A stretch of DNA of 33,914 nt from an uncultured Microbacterium sp. (GTDB taxonomy: Bacteria > Actinomycetota > Actinomycetes > Actinomycetales > Microbacteriaceae): positions 1 to 33,914 of the forward strand of contig CANSLE010000003.1 in the NCBI GenBank assembly GCA_947647645.1, written 5' to 3'. The first letter of the stretch is position 1. The number at the start of each line of letters is the position of its first letter. Below the pieces are notes generated by a model that worked only from the letters and a program-made list of their open reading frames with translations, was not told the DNA's origin and did not search any database. Shown here piece after piece: positions 25,217-33,914 of this stretch. The translations under genes were made by a program, and so were the position numbers.

Positions 25217-27267
25217 GCGCGCCGAACACCGCAGCCCTCTCCGACGAGGAACGCGAAGAGCTCGAGCTGGCAGAACAGGCCCGGCTCACCTCCGGAGACT
25301 GGGATTCCGTCGCACCGGGCAAGGCCGCCAACTTCCGCCGCAGCTTCGGCCGGATGATCGGGCTCCTCGCTCCCTACAAGTGGGCGTTCGGCTTCGTCTC
25401 GGTCCTCGGCGCGATCGGCGTGGTTCTGGCCGTCATCGCGCCCAAGGTGCTCGGCGAGGCGACGAACATCCTCTTCGAGGGCGTGTTCTCGGCATCCCTC
25501 GGCGCCCAGTTCCCCGCCGGGACGAGCCAGGATCAGGTGGTCGACGCGCTCCGGGCGGCCGGGCAGAACGATGTCGCCAACATCGTCTCGGCGATGCACG
25601 ACTTCCAGGTCGGCGCCGGCGTCGACTTCGAGCGGTTGAAGTGGGTGCTGGTCGCCGTCCTGGCGATCTACGTCGTCTCCGCCGTGCTCACCTGGGTGCA
25701 GGGCTACGTCATCAACGTCATCATGGTGCGCACGATGTGGCGTCTGCGCGAGTCGGTCGAGGCGAAGATCAACCGCCTGCCGCTGTCGTACTTCGACCGC
25801 GTGCAGCGCGGCGAGCTGATCTCCCGCGTCACCAACGACATCGACAACATCACCCAGACGATGCAGCAGGCGCTGTCCACCGCGGTCACCAACGTGCTCA
25901 CGGTCATCGGCGTGCTCGTGATGATGTTCTCGATCTCCTGGCAGCTGGCGATCGTCGCGCTCGTCGCCCTGCCGCTCATGGGTGTCATCTTCGGCGTCAT
26001 CGGGCCGAAGTCCCAGAAGGCCTTCGCGACGCAGTGGCGCAAGGTCGGCCGGCTGAACGCCCGCGTGGAGGAGTCGTTCTCCGGGCATGCTCTCGTGCGC
26101 GTCTACGGCCGCGAGCAGGACTCGCGGGAGAAGTTCGAGAAGGAGAACGAGGAGCTGTATCAGGCGGCCTTCAAGGCCCAGTTCCTGTCCGGCCTGATGA
26201 TGCCCGCGATGATGTTCATCGGCAACCTCTCCTACGTCGGCATCGCGGTGCTCGGCGGTCTCATGGTCGCGTCCGGCCAACTGCGACTGGGTGATGTGCA
26301 GGCCTTCATCCAGTACTCGCAGCAATTCACCCAGCCGCTCTCCGAGCTGGGGGGCATGGCGGCCGTGGTCCAGTCCGGCACGGCGTCGGCCGAGCGCGTC
26401 TTCGAGCTGCTCGACCAGGACGAGCAGGAGCCGGATGCCGATGACGCCCCCGCGCTGCGCGAGGGCCGCGGCGTCATCGAGTTCCAGAACGTCGCGTTCT
26501 CGTACAGCCCCGACAAGCCGCTCATCCGCGATCTCTCCTTCCGCGTCGAGCCCGGCCAGACGGTGGCGATCGTCGGCCCCACCGGCGCCGGCAAGACGAC
26601 GCTCGTCAACCTCCTGATGCGCTTCTACGAGCTCGACGGCGGTCGTATCCTCCTCGACGGCCAGGACATCTCGGAACTGACCCGCGACGATGTCCGCTCG
26701 CGCACCGGCATGGTGCTGCAGGACCCCTGGCTGTTCGCGGGCACGATCCGGGAGAACATCCGGTACGGCAACGAGGCGGCATCCGACGCGGAGATCGTCG
26801 AGGCCGCCGTGGCGACGCGCGTCGACCGTTTCGTGCACTCCCTGCCCGACGGCTACGACACTGTGCTCGACGAGGATGCCGCGAACGTCTCGGCCGGCGA
26901 GAAGCAGCTCATCACGATCGCCCGTGCCTTCGTCGCGGAGCCGAGCGTCCTCATCCTCGACGAGGCGACGAGCTCGGTCGACACGCGCACCGAGCTGCTG
27001 CTGCAGCACGCGATGTCGGCGCTGCGCGAGGGACGCACCTCGTTCGTCATCGCGCACCGGCTCTCGACCATCCGCGACGCCGACCTCATCCTCGTGATGG
27101 AGCACGGGGACATCGTCGAGAAGGGCACCCACGAGGAGCTCATCGCGGCGGAGGGCGCGTACTGGCGGCTCTACCGTTCGCAGTTCGAGCAGGCCGCGAC
27201 CACGGTCGACGAGCCCGCTGCCGACTCCTCGACGGCCGCTGACACGGTCGCCGGAACCGACGCATGA
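25213..27267 (+). CDS. ABC exporter half-transporter (permease-ATPase), partner subunit
   Basis: Walker A GPTGAGKTT, signature-position VSAGEKQ, Walker B VLILDEATSSVD; ATGA overlap with upstream gene. Confidence 0.93.
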   Translation: MSAPNTAALSDEEREELELAEQARLTSGDWDSVAPGKAANFRRSFGRMIGLLAPYKWAFGFVSVLGAIGVVLAVIAPKVLGEATNILFEGVFSASLGAQFPAGTSQDQVVDALRAAGQNDVANIVSAMHDFQVGAGVDFERLKWVLVAVLAIYVVSAVLTWVQGYVINVIMVRTMWRLRESVEAKINRLPLSYFDRVQRGELISRVTNDIDNITQTMQQALSTAVTNVLTVIGVLVMMFSISWQLAIVALVALPLMGVIFGVIGPKSQKAFATQWRKVGRLNARVEESFSGHALVRVYGREQDSREKFEKENEELYQAAFKAQFLSGLMMPAMMFIGNLSYVGIAVLGGLMVASGQLRLGDVQAFIQYSQQFTQPLSELGGMAAVVQSGTASAERVFELLDQDEQEPDADDAPALREGRGVIEFQNVAFSYSPDKPLIRDLSFRVEPGQTVAIVGPTGAGKTTLVNLLMRFYELDGGRILLDGQDISELTRDDVRSRTGMVLQDPWLFAGTIRENIRYGNEAASDAEIVEAAVATRVDRFVHSLPDGYDTVLDEDAANVSAGEKQLITIARAFVAEPSVLILDEATSSVDTRTELLLQHAMSALREGRTSFVIAHRLSTIRDADLILVMEHGDIVEKGTHEELIAAEGAYWRLYRSQFEQAATTVDEPAADSSTAADTVAGTDA

Positions 27268-28070
27268 GTGCCGCGGAGGCCACCTCGCTCCCGCGGCGCG
27301 ACTCCCGGTTCGTCCTCGCCTGTCTCGGGGTCGGTCTGGCGGCCGGGCTGCTGTCCGGCCTGTTCGGCGTCGGGGGCGGGACGGTCATCGTGCCGATGCT
27401 CGTCCTGCTGCTCGGCTTCGACCAGCGACTCGCGGCAGGCACCTCGCTCGCGGCCATCGTGCCGACGGCATCCGTGGGCGTGGTGTCCTACGCCGTGCAC
27501 GGATCGGTGGCGTGGATTCCTGCCCTGATCCTCGCCGCCGGCGCCGTCGTCGGGGCGCAGATCGGGTCGTGGCTGCTCGCCCGCATCCCTCAGAACACGC
27601 TCCGATGGGGGTTCGTCGGCTTCCTCGTCGTCGTCATCGTCATGCTCTTCATCGTCGTGCCCTCCCGTGAGGCGGTGCTCGAGCTGACGGTCGCCTCCGG
27701 TGTCGGGCTCGGCGTGCTCGGGCTGTTCACCGGCGTGATGGCGGGGCTGCTCGGCGTGGGCGGCGGTGTGATCGTCGTGCCCGCTCTGATCTTCCTCTTC
27801 GGCACCAGCGACCTCATCGCCAAGGGCACGTCGCTGCTCATGATGATCCCTACGGCCGTCTCGGGGACCGTCGGCAACATGAAGCGCCGCAACGTGGATC
27901 TCGTCGCGGCAGCGCTCGTGGGCGTCGCGGCGTGCACGACCACAGCGGTCGGCGCATGGATCGCCACGCTGCTGGCGCCGCTGGTCGCGAACATCCTCTT
28001 CGCCGCTTTCCTCACCTTCATCGCCGCCCAGATGGCCGCGCGCGCGGTTCGCGCCCGCCGCACGCGCTGA
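27264..28070 (+). CDS. TauE/SafE-family membrane protein
   Basis: GLLSGLFGVGGGTVIVPML repeated as GVMAGLLGVGGGVIVVPAL; KGTSLLMMIPTA. Confidence 0.9.
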   Translation: MSAAEATSLPRRDSRFVLACLGVGLAAGLLSGLFGVGGGTVIVPMLVLLLGFDQRLAAGTSLAAIVPTASVGVVSYAVHGSVAWIPALILAAGAVVGAQIGSWLLARIPQNTLRWGFVGFLVVVIVMLFIVVPSREAVLELTVASGVGLGVLGLFTGVMAGLLGVGGGVIVVPALIFLFGTSDLIAKGTSLLMMIPTAVSGTVGNMKRRNVDLVAAALVGVAACTTTAVGAWIATLLAPLVANILFAAFLTFIAAQMAARAVRARRTR

Positions 28071-28160
28071 CCTTTCCTCCGTCCCGATCGGCCGCCACCG
28101 GGCTTTTGATGCGGCGGCACGGGACGGAGGGGAGCACCCCGCGCTCGGTAGGATCGAGGG

Positions 28161-28610
28161 GTGTCAGTGAATCCCGAGCTGGTGGGCCGCGCGTTCCCAC
28201 CGACCGCGTCGTATCTCGTCGGCCGGGAGAAGGTGCGCGAGTTCGCGCGCGCCGTCTTCGCCGACGCCCCCCAGCACCTCGACCCCGCCGCCGCCCAGGC
28301 CCTGGGCTACCGCGACGTGGTCGCACCGCCCACGTTCGCGATGGTCATCCAGGACCTGACGATGCAGCAGCTGCTGGCCGTCGAGGACTCCGGCATCGCG
28401 CTGGAGCGCACCGTCCACGCCGAGCAGCGCTTCCGCTACTCCCGCCCGATCGTCGCCGGTGACGAGCTGACGGCACAGCTGAGCATCACCGGCATCCGTC
28501 CGTTCGGGGCGGGTGCGATGGTCACCAGCGAAGCCGAGATCACGGACGTCGACGGCGCCCATGTCGTCACCGCCACGTCGGTGCTGCTGATCGGAGGCGA
28601 GGTCGCATGA
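28161..28610 (+). CDS. MaoC-like (FAS1-type) dehydratase, HadA-like
   Basis: SVNPELVGRAFPPTASYLVGREKVREFARAV...VVAPPTFAMVI...LERTVHAEQRFRYSRPIVAGDELTAQ. Confidence 0.85.
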   Translation: MSVNPELVGRAFPPTASYLVGREKVREFARAVFADAPQHLDPAAAQALGYRDVVAPPTFAMVIQDLTMQQLLAVEDSGIALERTVHAEQRFRYSRPIVAGDELTAQLSITGIRPFGAGAMVTSEAEITDVDGAHVVTATSVLLIGGEVA

Positions 28611-29020
28611 CGACGTCAGAACTCGAGGTCGGGACGGTCGTCGCGGAGCGCACCGTGCACCTCACGCGCGCGGCGCTCGTGCGCTACGCGGGCGCCTCAG
28701 GGGACTTCAACCCCATCCACTACCGCGACGACGTCGCCGAGCGCGTGGGCCTTCCGGGTGTGCTCGCGCACGGCATGCTCACCATGGGCCTCGCCGTCGA
28801 GACGATCGTGGCGTGGCTGGGCGACGCGGGCCGGATCCTCGAGTACGGCGTGCGGTTCACCCGTCCCGTCGTCGTGGATGCCGAGAGCGGAGCCGACCTC
28901 GTCGTCTCGGCGAAGGTCGGCGCGCTCGACGAGGACACCGCCCGCATCGATCTCACCGTGACGTTCGGCGAGACGACGGTCCTCGGCAAGGCGCAGGTGC
29001 GCGTGCGCCGGCAGGCGTGA
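28607..29020 (+). CDS. MaoC dehydratase, HadB-like
   Basis: LVRYAGASGDFNPIHYRDDVAERVGLPGVLAHGMLTMGLAVE hydratase-2 motif. Confidence 0.88.
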   Translation: MTTSELEVGTVVAERTVHLTRAALVRYAGASGDFNPIHYRDDVAERVGLPGVLAHGMLTMGLAVETIVAWLGDAGRILEYGVRFTRPVVVDAESGADLVVSAKVGALDEDTARIDLTVTFGETTVLGKAQVRVRRQA

Positions 29021-30156
29021 TGGCCGAGATCACACCGGTGCCGCTCGCGCGGCTCACGACGCTGCGCGTCGGGGGAACCCCGGAGCGGATGGTCGAGGCG
29101 CGCACGCGCGACCAGCTCATCGAGGCGCTTCGCGAGGTGTGGGCCCAGGGCGATGCGTGGCTCGTTCTCGGCGGGGGATCGAATCTCCTCGTGGGTGACG
29201 AGCTCATCGAGGGCACGGTCGTGCTGATCCGCACGAGCGGCATCACGCGCGTCGAGAGCGGCCGCGCCGGCCGCGTGCGTCTGCGCGTGGAAGCCGGTCA
29301 CGACTGGGACGACCTCGTCGAGTACACCGTCGCGGCCGGGCTCGCCGGCATAGAGGCGATGAGCGGCATCCCCGGCTCGGCCGGTGCCGCGCCGATCCAG
29401 AACGTCGGTGCCTACGGTCAGGAGATCGTCGAGACGCTCGTCGAGGTCGAACTGCTCGACGAAGCGACGGGTGACGTCGAGACGGTGCCCGCCCGCGATC
29501 TCGAACTGGGCTTTCGCACGTCGGTGCTCAAGCAGCACTACGGCCGCGGAGCGCGGCGCTCCGGCGTCATCGTGTCGATCACCCTGGAGCTGGACGAGGT
29601 CGGCCACGGTGAGGTGCCGGTCCGTGGCGCCCAGCTCCGTCAGGCCCTGCGACTGGCTCCGGATGCCGCCGTCTCGCTCCGGTGGATCCGCGAGACCGTG
29701 CTCGCGACGCGCGCGGCGAAGGGCATGGTCCTCGACGATGCGGATCCCGACACGCACAGCGCCGGCTCGTTCTTCCAGAACGCGATCGTCTCGGCATCCT
29801 TCGCCCGGACGCTGCCGCCGGAGTGTCCCCGCTGGCCGCTCGCGATCGAGGTCGACCCGGTGACGGTCATCCCGCTCGCGTCCTTCGACGGCGTGGTGCC
29901 GCCGCCGGTGTCGGCCCCGCCCGACGTGAAGGTCAGCGCCGCCTGGCTCATCGAGCACTCCGGACTCGGCAAGGGGTTCCACCTGCCGCGCTCGCGTGCT
30001 GGACTGTCGACGAAGCACGCGCTCGCCCTCACCAACCGCGGCGGCGCCACCGCGGGAGAAGTGGCGGAGCTGGCTCGCTACATCCAGCACCGCGTGCAGT
30101 CCGAGTTCGGCCTGCTGCTGCAGCCCGAGCCGGTGCTCGTCGGCGTCGAGCTCTAG
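29020..30156 (+). CDS. murB: UDP-N-acetylmuramate dehydrogenase
   Basis: LTTLRVGGTPERMVEA, LVLGGGSNLLVGDE, GIEAMSGIPGSAGAAPIQNVGAYGQEI, DADPDTHSAGSFFQNAIV. Confidence 0.93.
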   Translation: MAEITPVPLARLTTLRVGGTPERMVEARTRDQLIEALREVWAQGDAWLVLGGGSNLLVGDELIEGTVVLIRTSGITRVESGRAGRVRLRVEAGHDWDDLVEYTVAAGLAGIEAMSGIPGSAGAAPIQNVGAYGQEIVETLVEVELLDEATGDVETVPARDLELGFRTSVLKQHYGRGARRSGVIVSITLELDEVGHGEVPVRGAQLRQALRLAPDAAVSLRWIRETVLATRAAKGMVLDDADPDTHSAGSFFQNAIVSASFARTLPPECPRWPLAIEVDPVTVIPLASFDGVVPPPVSAPPDVKVSAAWLIEHSGLGKGFHLPRSRAGLSTKHALALTNRGGATAGEVAELARYIQHRVQSEFGLLLQPEPVLVGVEL

Positions 30157-30929
30157 ACGTCGCCGCGGCGGCGGGGCCCCGGTACGGACTCGACCGGCGC
30201 GGGAGGGGGTACCTCCCGCAGAAACGGAACGAGGGGCATGGTCATCCGCGTCCAGATGATGCGGGCGGCGGGGAAGACGCCCAGCACCCACAGGACGGAG
30301 GCCAGGGCGTCCGAGGGGTAGTGGACCCCGATGACGGCCACCGAGACCGCCACCAGGGCGACGAGGAAGGTACCGAGCACGATCGCCGGCCGATGCCACC
30401 GCGAGCCCCTGAGCATGACGATCACCGTCACGGCCAGCGCGGTGACGAACACGACGTGGCCGCTGGGATATGACGGATCCACCGGCATGTTCGCGACCGG
30501 ATGCGGCAGCAGCGTGGCATCGGGTCGGGGCCGGTCGACGGCGATCTTGACGATCTCCGCGGGGATCCAGGTGAGCGCAATCGTCCCGGCGAAGGCCACG
30601 GCGAGGGCGACCCGGCCCGTCAGGGCCCAGATGAGCCCCGTCACGATGACCGTGAGGATGATCGCCGGGATCGGCGAGAAGAGATCGTAGACCAGCGCCG
30701 TCACCATGCCCACGCCGTCGACGTGCCACCCGTTCATCGCACGGGACAGATCGGCGTCGATGGGCGCCGCCCGCAGCGCCAGTCCGACGCTGATCATGAA
30801 GACGATGGTCGCCAACCCCACGACGAGCGTGGTCGCGGGACGATCGGACGGGGCGAGCAGCGCATTGCGCGGACGCCGCGCCCTGCGCGACGTCGAGGCG
30901 GGGGAGAGGGACGACAGACGCATGTGCAC
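30153..30929 (-). CDS. PAP2-family phosphatase
   Basis: KIAVDRPRPD, PSYPSGHVVF, GVHYPSDALAS. Confidence 0.9.
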   Translation of the reverse strand: MHMRLSSLSPASTSRRARRPRNALLAPSDRPATTLVVGLATIVFMISVGLALRAAPIDADLSRAMNGWHVDGVGMVTALVYDLFSPIPAIILTVIVTGLIWALTGRVALAVAFAGTIALTWIPAEIVKIAVDRPRPDATLLPHPVANMPVDPSYPSGHVVFVTALAVTVIVMLRGSRWHRPAIVLGTFLVALVAVSVAVIGVHYPSDALASVLWVLGVFPAARIIWTRMTMPLVPFLREVPPPAPVESVPGPRRRGDV

Positions 30930-30986
30930 TGATCGTCCCCCTTCCGCCTATGTGCTGTCTGAGGATGAGGTGGTGTGTCGATCCGG

Positions 30987-32192
30987 TCAGGCCGCGTCGA
31001 ACAGACGCTGCAGACGCCGCACGCCCTCGAGCAGATGGTCGTCGCCCAGGGCGTACGACAGGCGCAGGTAGCCCGACGGGCCGAACGCCTCACCCGGCAC
31101 CACGGCGACCTCGGCCTGTTCGAGGATCAGGTCGGCGAGCTCGAGCGACGTGTCGACGCGCGTGCCGTTCCACTCGCGGCCGAGCAGGCCCGTGACGTCG
31201 GGGTACACGTAGAAGGCCCCGAGCGGGTTCGGCACCGTCACGCCCGGGATCTTGGCGAGTTCCGAGGCGATCAGGCGCCGGCGGCGATCGAACGCCTGCC
31301 GCATCTGCTCGGCCTCGTCCTGGGATCCGGTGAGGGCGGCCAGCGCGGCCCGCTGTGCGATGTTGTTGACGTTCGAGCTGAGGTGCGACTGCAGGTTGCC
31401 GGCGAGCGTGATCGCGTCGGTCGGACCGACCATCCAGCCCACGCGCCAGCCCGTCATCGCGTAGGTCTTCGCGACACCGTTGACGAGGATCGTCTGACCG
31501 GCGAGTTCGGGCACGGCCTCCACGATCGACACGGCACGCGTGCCGTCGTAGACGAGGTTCTGGTAGATCTCGTCGCTGATCACCCAGATGCCGTGCTCCA
31601 GCGCCCACTGGCCGATCGCGGTCGTCTCTTCGGGCGTGTAGACCGACCCGGTCGGGTTCGACGGAGAGACGAAGACGAGCGCCGTCGTCTTGTCCGTCCG
31701 GGCCGCCTCGAGCTGTTCGACGGTGACCTTGTAGTCCTGCTCGGCCCCGGCGAAGACCTCGACGGGGATGCCGTCCGCCAGCGCGATCGCCTCGGGATAG
31801 GTCGTCCAGTACGGCGCGGGCAGCAGCACCTCGTCGCCGGGGTTCACGACCGCCTGGAAGGCCTGGTAGACGGCCTGCTTGCCGCCGTTGGTGACGATGA
31901 TCTGGGACGGCGCGACCTCGAGCCCCGAGTCGCGGAGCGTCTTGGCGGCGATCGCCTCGCGCAGCACGGGCAGGCCGGCCGCGGGGGTGTAGCGGTAGTT
32001 CGCGGGGTCGTGGAGGGCGTGCGCGGCGGCATCCACGATGAACTGCGGCGTCGGGAAATCGGGTTCACCAGCCGCGTACGAGATCACCGGTCGGCCGGCC
32101 GCCTGCAGGGCCTTCGCTTTCGCATCGACCTTGAGAGTCGCGGACTCGGCGATGGCGGACAGCTTGCGGGACAGGGGAGCGCGTTCGGTCAC
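30987..32192 (-). CDS. Class I PLP-dependent aminotransferase (aspartate-aminotransferase type)
   Basis: [59 protein letters not shown]. Confidence 0.92.
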   Translation of the reverse strand: MTERAPLSRKLSAIAESATLKVDAKAKALQAAGRPVISYAAGEPDFPTPQFIVDAAAHALHDPANYRYTPAAGLPVLREAIAAKTLRDSGLEVAPSQIIVTNGGKQAVYQAFQAVVNPGDEVLLPAPYWTTYPEAIALADGIPVEVFAGAEQDYKVTVEQLEAARTDKTTALVFVSPSNPTGSVYTPEETTAIGQWALEHGIWVISDEIYQNLVYDGTRAVSIVEAVPELAGQTILVNGVAKTYAMTGWRVGWMVGPTDAITLAGNLQSHLSSNVNNIAQRAALAALTGSQDEAEQMRQAFDRRRRLIASELAKIPGVTVPNPLGAFYVYPDVTGLLGREWNGTRVDTSLELADLILEQAEVAVVPGEAFGPSGYLRLSYALGDDHLLEGVRRLQRLFDAA

Positions 32193-32262
32193 AGGGGAAA
32201 GCGTAGTGGTCGCGGCCCTCCGGCGGCACGGGCCGGCCCCTCGTCTGCGCTAACGTGACGAC

Positions 32263-33558
32263 GTGACAGGAGACCCACGAGACCAGCCACCTCGTCGCCT
32301 GGCCGGGCTCTGGGGACTCGCGCGTCTGGGGCTCGCCACGCTCGCCGTCGGTATCGCGACGGGTCTGGCGGTGCTGCTGCTGGTCGCGATCGTGCACTCG
32401 GTCGAGCACCTGGTGTGGGGGACCGCCGAGGGGCCCTTCCTCGACGGGCTCGCGCTGCCCTCCCCGTGGTGGATGCCGATCGTCAGCCTGAGTGCCGCCG
32501 GCGTGATCGCGGCGGTGGGCTGGTATCTGCTGCGCCGGTTCGGCCGGCGCATCTCGAGCGTGGAGGAGGGCGTCGCGGGAAAGCGGATGCCGGCGCTGGA
32601 GACCCTGGCCGACACCGTGATCCAGGTGACCTCGGTAGGACTCGGCGCGTCGATCGGGAAGGAGGTCGCGCCGCGTGAACTGTCCGCGATGGCGGGATCG
32701 AAGCTCGTCGGCTGGTTCCGCATCGACACGCGCTGGTCGATGATCCTCGTCGCCTCCGCTGCCGGCGCGGGTCTCGCCGCCGTCTACAACGTGCCGCTCG
32801 CCGGAGCCCTGTTCGCCATCGAGATCCTCCTCGCCCGCTTCAGCGCCGGAGCGGCCGTCGTCGCGCTCTCGGTGAGCGCCATCGCGACGACCGTCGCGCG
32901 TCCGTTGGTCTCCGACGCCTCGCTCTACCAGGTCGCGCCGGTCGCGGTGAGCCCGTCGTTGATCGTCGCCGCGCTCCTGATCGGTCCGCTGATGGGCTGG
33001 GGGGCGACCAGCTTCTCCGCGGTCACCGCTCGTCTCTCGCGGCGGCGCCCGACGGGCTGGAGACTGCTCGTGGTCCTCCCCCTGGCCTTCGCGGCCGTGG
33101 GCGTGCTCGGGGCGTTCTTCCCGCTGATTCTCGGTAACGGACGCGCGCTCGCCACGGCGGGCTTCGACCTCGCCCAACCCGCCTATCTGCTCCTCGCGCT
33201 CGCCGTCATGAAGTACGTCGCGACCTCGATCTCGCTCGGCTCGGGCGCGATCGGCGGCACCCTGCAGCCGTCCGTGGCGATCGGCGCCGCGCTCGGTGCG
33301 GCGGCCGCGGCGGGGTGGGCGTTCATCTGGCCGGGAGCCGACGGGACCGCTCTGGCGATCGTCGCGGCCGGCGCCTTCCTCGCCGCCAACATGCGCGCAC
33401 CGTTCACCGCGATCGCCCTCATCATCGAGTTCACCGGCACCGGGTTCACGCTGCTGGTACCGATCTTCCTGGCGGTCGCGGGCTCACTGGCCGCGTCACG
33501 TCTGACGACCGGGGGAGGGCTGCGCCGGTTCGCCCCCGTCGACCCCGGTCGCGAGTGA
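32263..33558 (+). CDS. ClC-family chloride channel/transporter
   Basis: GLGASIGKEVAPRELSAM, AGLAAVYNVPLAGALFAIEILLAR, SLGSGAIGGTLQPSVAIGAALG. Confidence 0.88.
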   Translation: MTGDPRDQPPRRLAGLWGLARLGLATLAVGIATGLAVLLLVAIVHSVEHLVWGTAEGPFLDGLALPSPWWMPIVSLSAAGVIAAVGWYLLRRFGRRISSVEEGVAGKRMPALETLADTVIQVTSVGLGASIGKEVAPRELSAMAGSKLVGWFRIDTRWSMILVASAAGAGLAAVYNVPLAGALFAIEILLARFSAGAAVVALSVSAIATTVARPLVSDASLYQVAPVAVSPSLIVAALLIGPLMGWGATSFSAVTARLSRRRPTGWRLLVVLPLAFAAVGVLGAFFPLILGNGRALATAGFDLAQPAYLLLALAVMKYVATSISLGSGAIGGTLQPSVAIGAALGAAAAAGWAFIWPGADGTALAIVAAGAFLAANMRAPFTAIALIIEFTGTGFTLLVPIFLAVAGSLAASRLTTGGGLRRFAPVDPGRE

Positions 33559-33560
33559 CG

Positions 33561-33914
33561 TCAGGCGGGCCAGCTCGACAGCATGCGGTCGAGGCCGGCG
33601 ACCAGCTGTGCGAAGCTCTCCTCCGTGCTGACGGGGATCGCGAAGCCGCCGCCGTTCTCCAGCGCGCAGAAGCCGTGCAGTGCCGCGCGGAGCGCCCGAG
33701 TCGCATCGATCAGCTGGCCGTCGGAGATGTCGTAGCCGCGGAGCGTCGCAGAGACGACCGCTTGCACGTCCTCGGCCGCCGCCGCATGAGCCGTGTCACG
33801 GCGCTCGCCGGGCAGGGGGGCGCGCTGCGTGGCCGCGTAGCGTCCGGGATGGCGCAGGGCGTACCCGCGATACGCGTGACACAGGCGGCCCAGGGCCTCG
33901 GTCCGCGAGACGCC
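33561..33914 (-). CDS. TetR-family regulator, C-terminal WHG-type domain, 5' end outside window
   Basis: Open to window edge: GVSRTEALGRLCHAYRGYALRHPGRYAATQRAPLPGERRDTAHAAAAEDVQAVVSATLRGYDISDGQLIDATRALRAALHGFCALENGGGFAI... Confidence 0.75.
   Translation of the reverse strand, partial: GVSRTEALGRLCHAYRGYALRHPGRYAATQRAPLPGERRDTAHAAAAEDVQAVVSATLRGYDISDGQLIDATRALRAALHGFCALENGGGFAIPVSTEESFAQLVAGLDRMLSSWPA

Noticed and set aside
25174-27132. 652-aa minus-strand ORF
   Set aside because: Antisense to a well-supported ABC transporter; composition (D/R/H/E-rich) typical of spurious GC-rich ORFs.
28720-30729. 669-aa minus-strand ORF
   Set aside because: Antisense to murB and MaoC genes and overlapping PAP2 in another frame; no recognisable domain.
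1-33914. CRISPR array, rRNA operon or prophage structural genes
   Set aside because: No regularly spaced repeats, rRNA-like sequence or capsid/terminase/portal proteins seen.

Overview
High-GC actinobacterial chromosomal window, probably Micrococcales/Microbacteriaceae (inferred from gene content and codon bias). A genomic island (~2.7-14.2 kb) lies between ordinary-looking chromosomal blocks. Its left edge is the 3' end of a tRNA-Met gene, whose antisense encodes the C-terminus ('AGAGLEPATSRL*') of a decayed large serine recombinase. The island holds: a DUF3846-type plasmid/phage protein; an intact ISL3-family IS with 23-bp IRs and a perfect 8-bp target duplication; a tightly coupled five-gene operon at visibly lower GC; nested IS3/IS30/IS3 elements; the 3' stub of a probable polymorphic toxin with an overlapping candidate immunity gene; an orphan ISL3 end; and a truncated SDR gene. 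The operon is NANS/NeuB-like sialic-acid-type synthase, SDR, MFS transporter, DapA/NanA-family lyase, and NANP/YjjG-like HAD phosphatase. It is the best candidate for an undescribed system: a NANS/NANP-like route to a free nonulosonic or related ulosonic acid, with no activating enzyme (NeuA) or glycosyltransferase in the window. To the right are an APC permease / YheO-DauR-like regulator / MalY-like PLP enzyme cluster, an arsenic cluster (ArsC, ArsR-ArsC fusion, aquaporin, CoADR-like flavoprotein) without ArsB/Acr3, an MpaB-family oxygenase divergent from a TetR gene, a heterodimeric ABC exporter, TauE/SafE, HadAB-like/MurB, PAP2, an aminotransferase, a ClC channel and a partial TetR. All family assignments come from reading motifs; no database searches were run.
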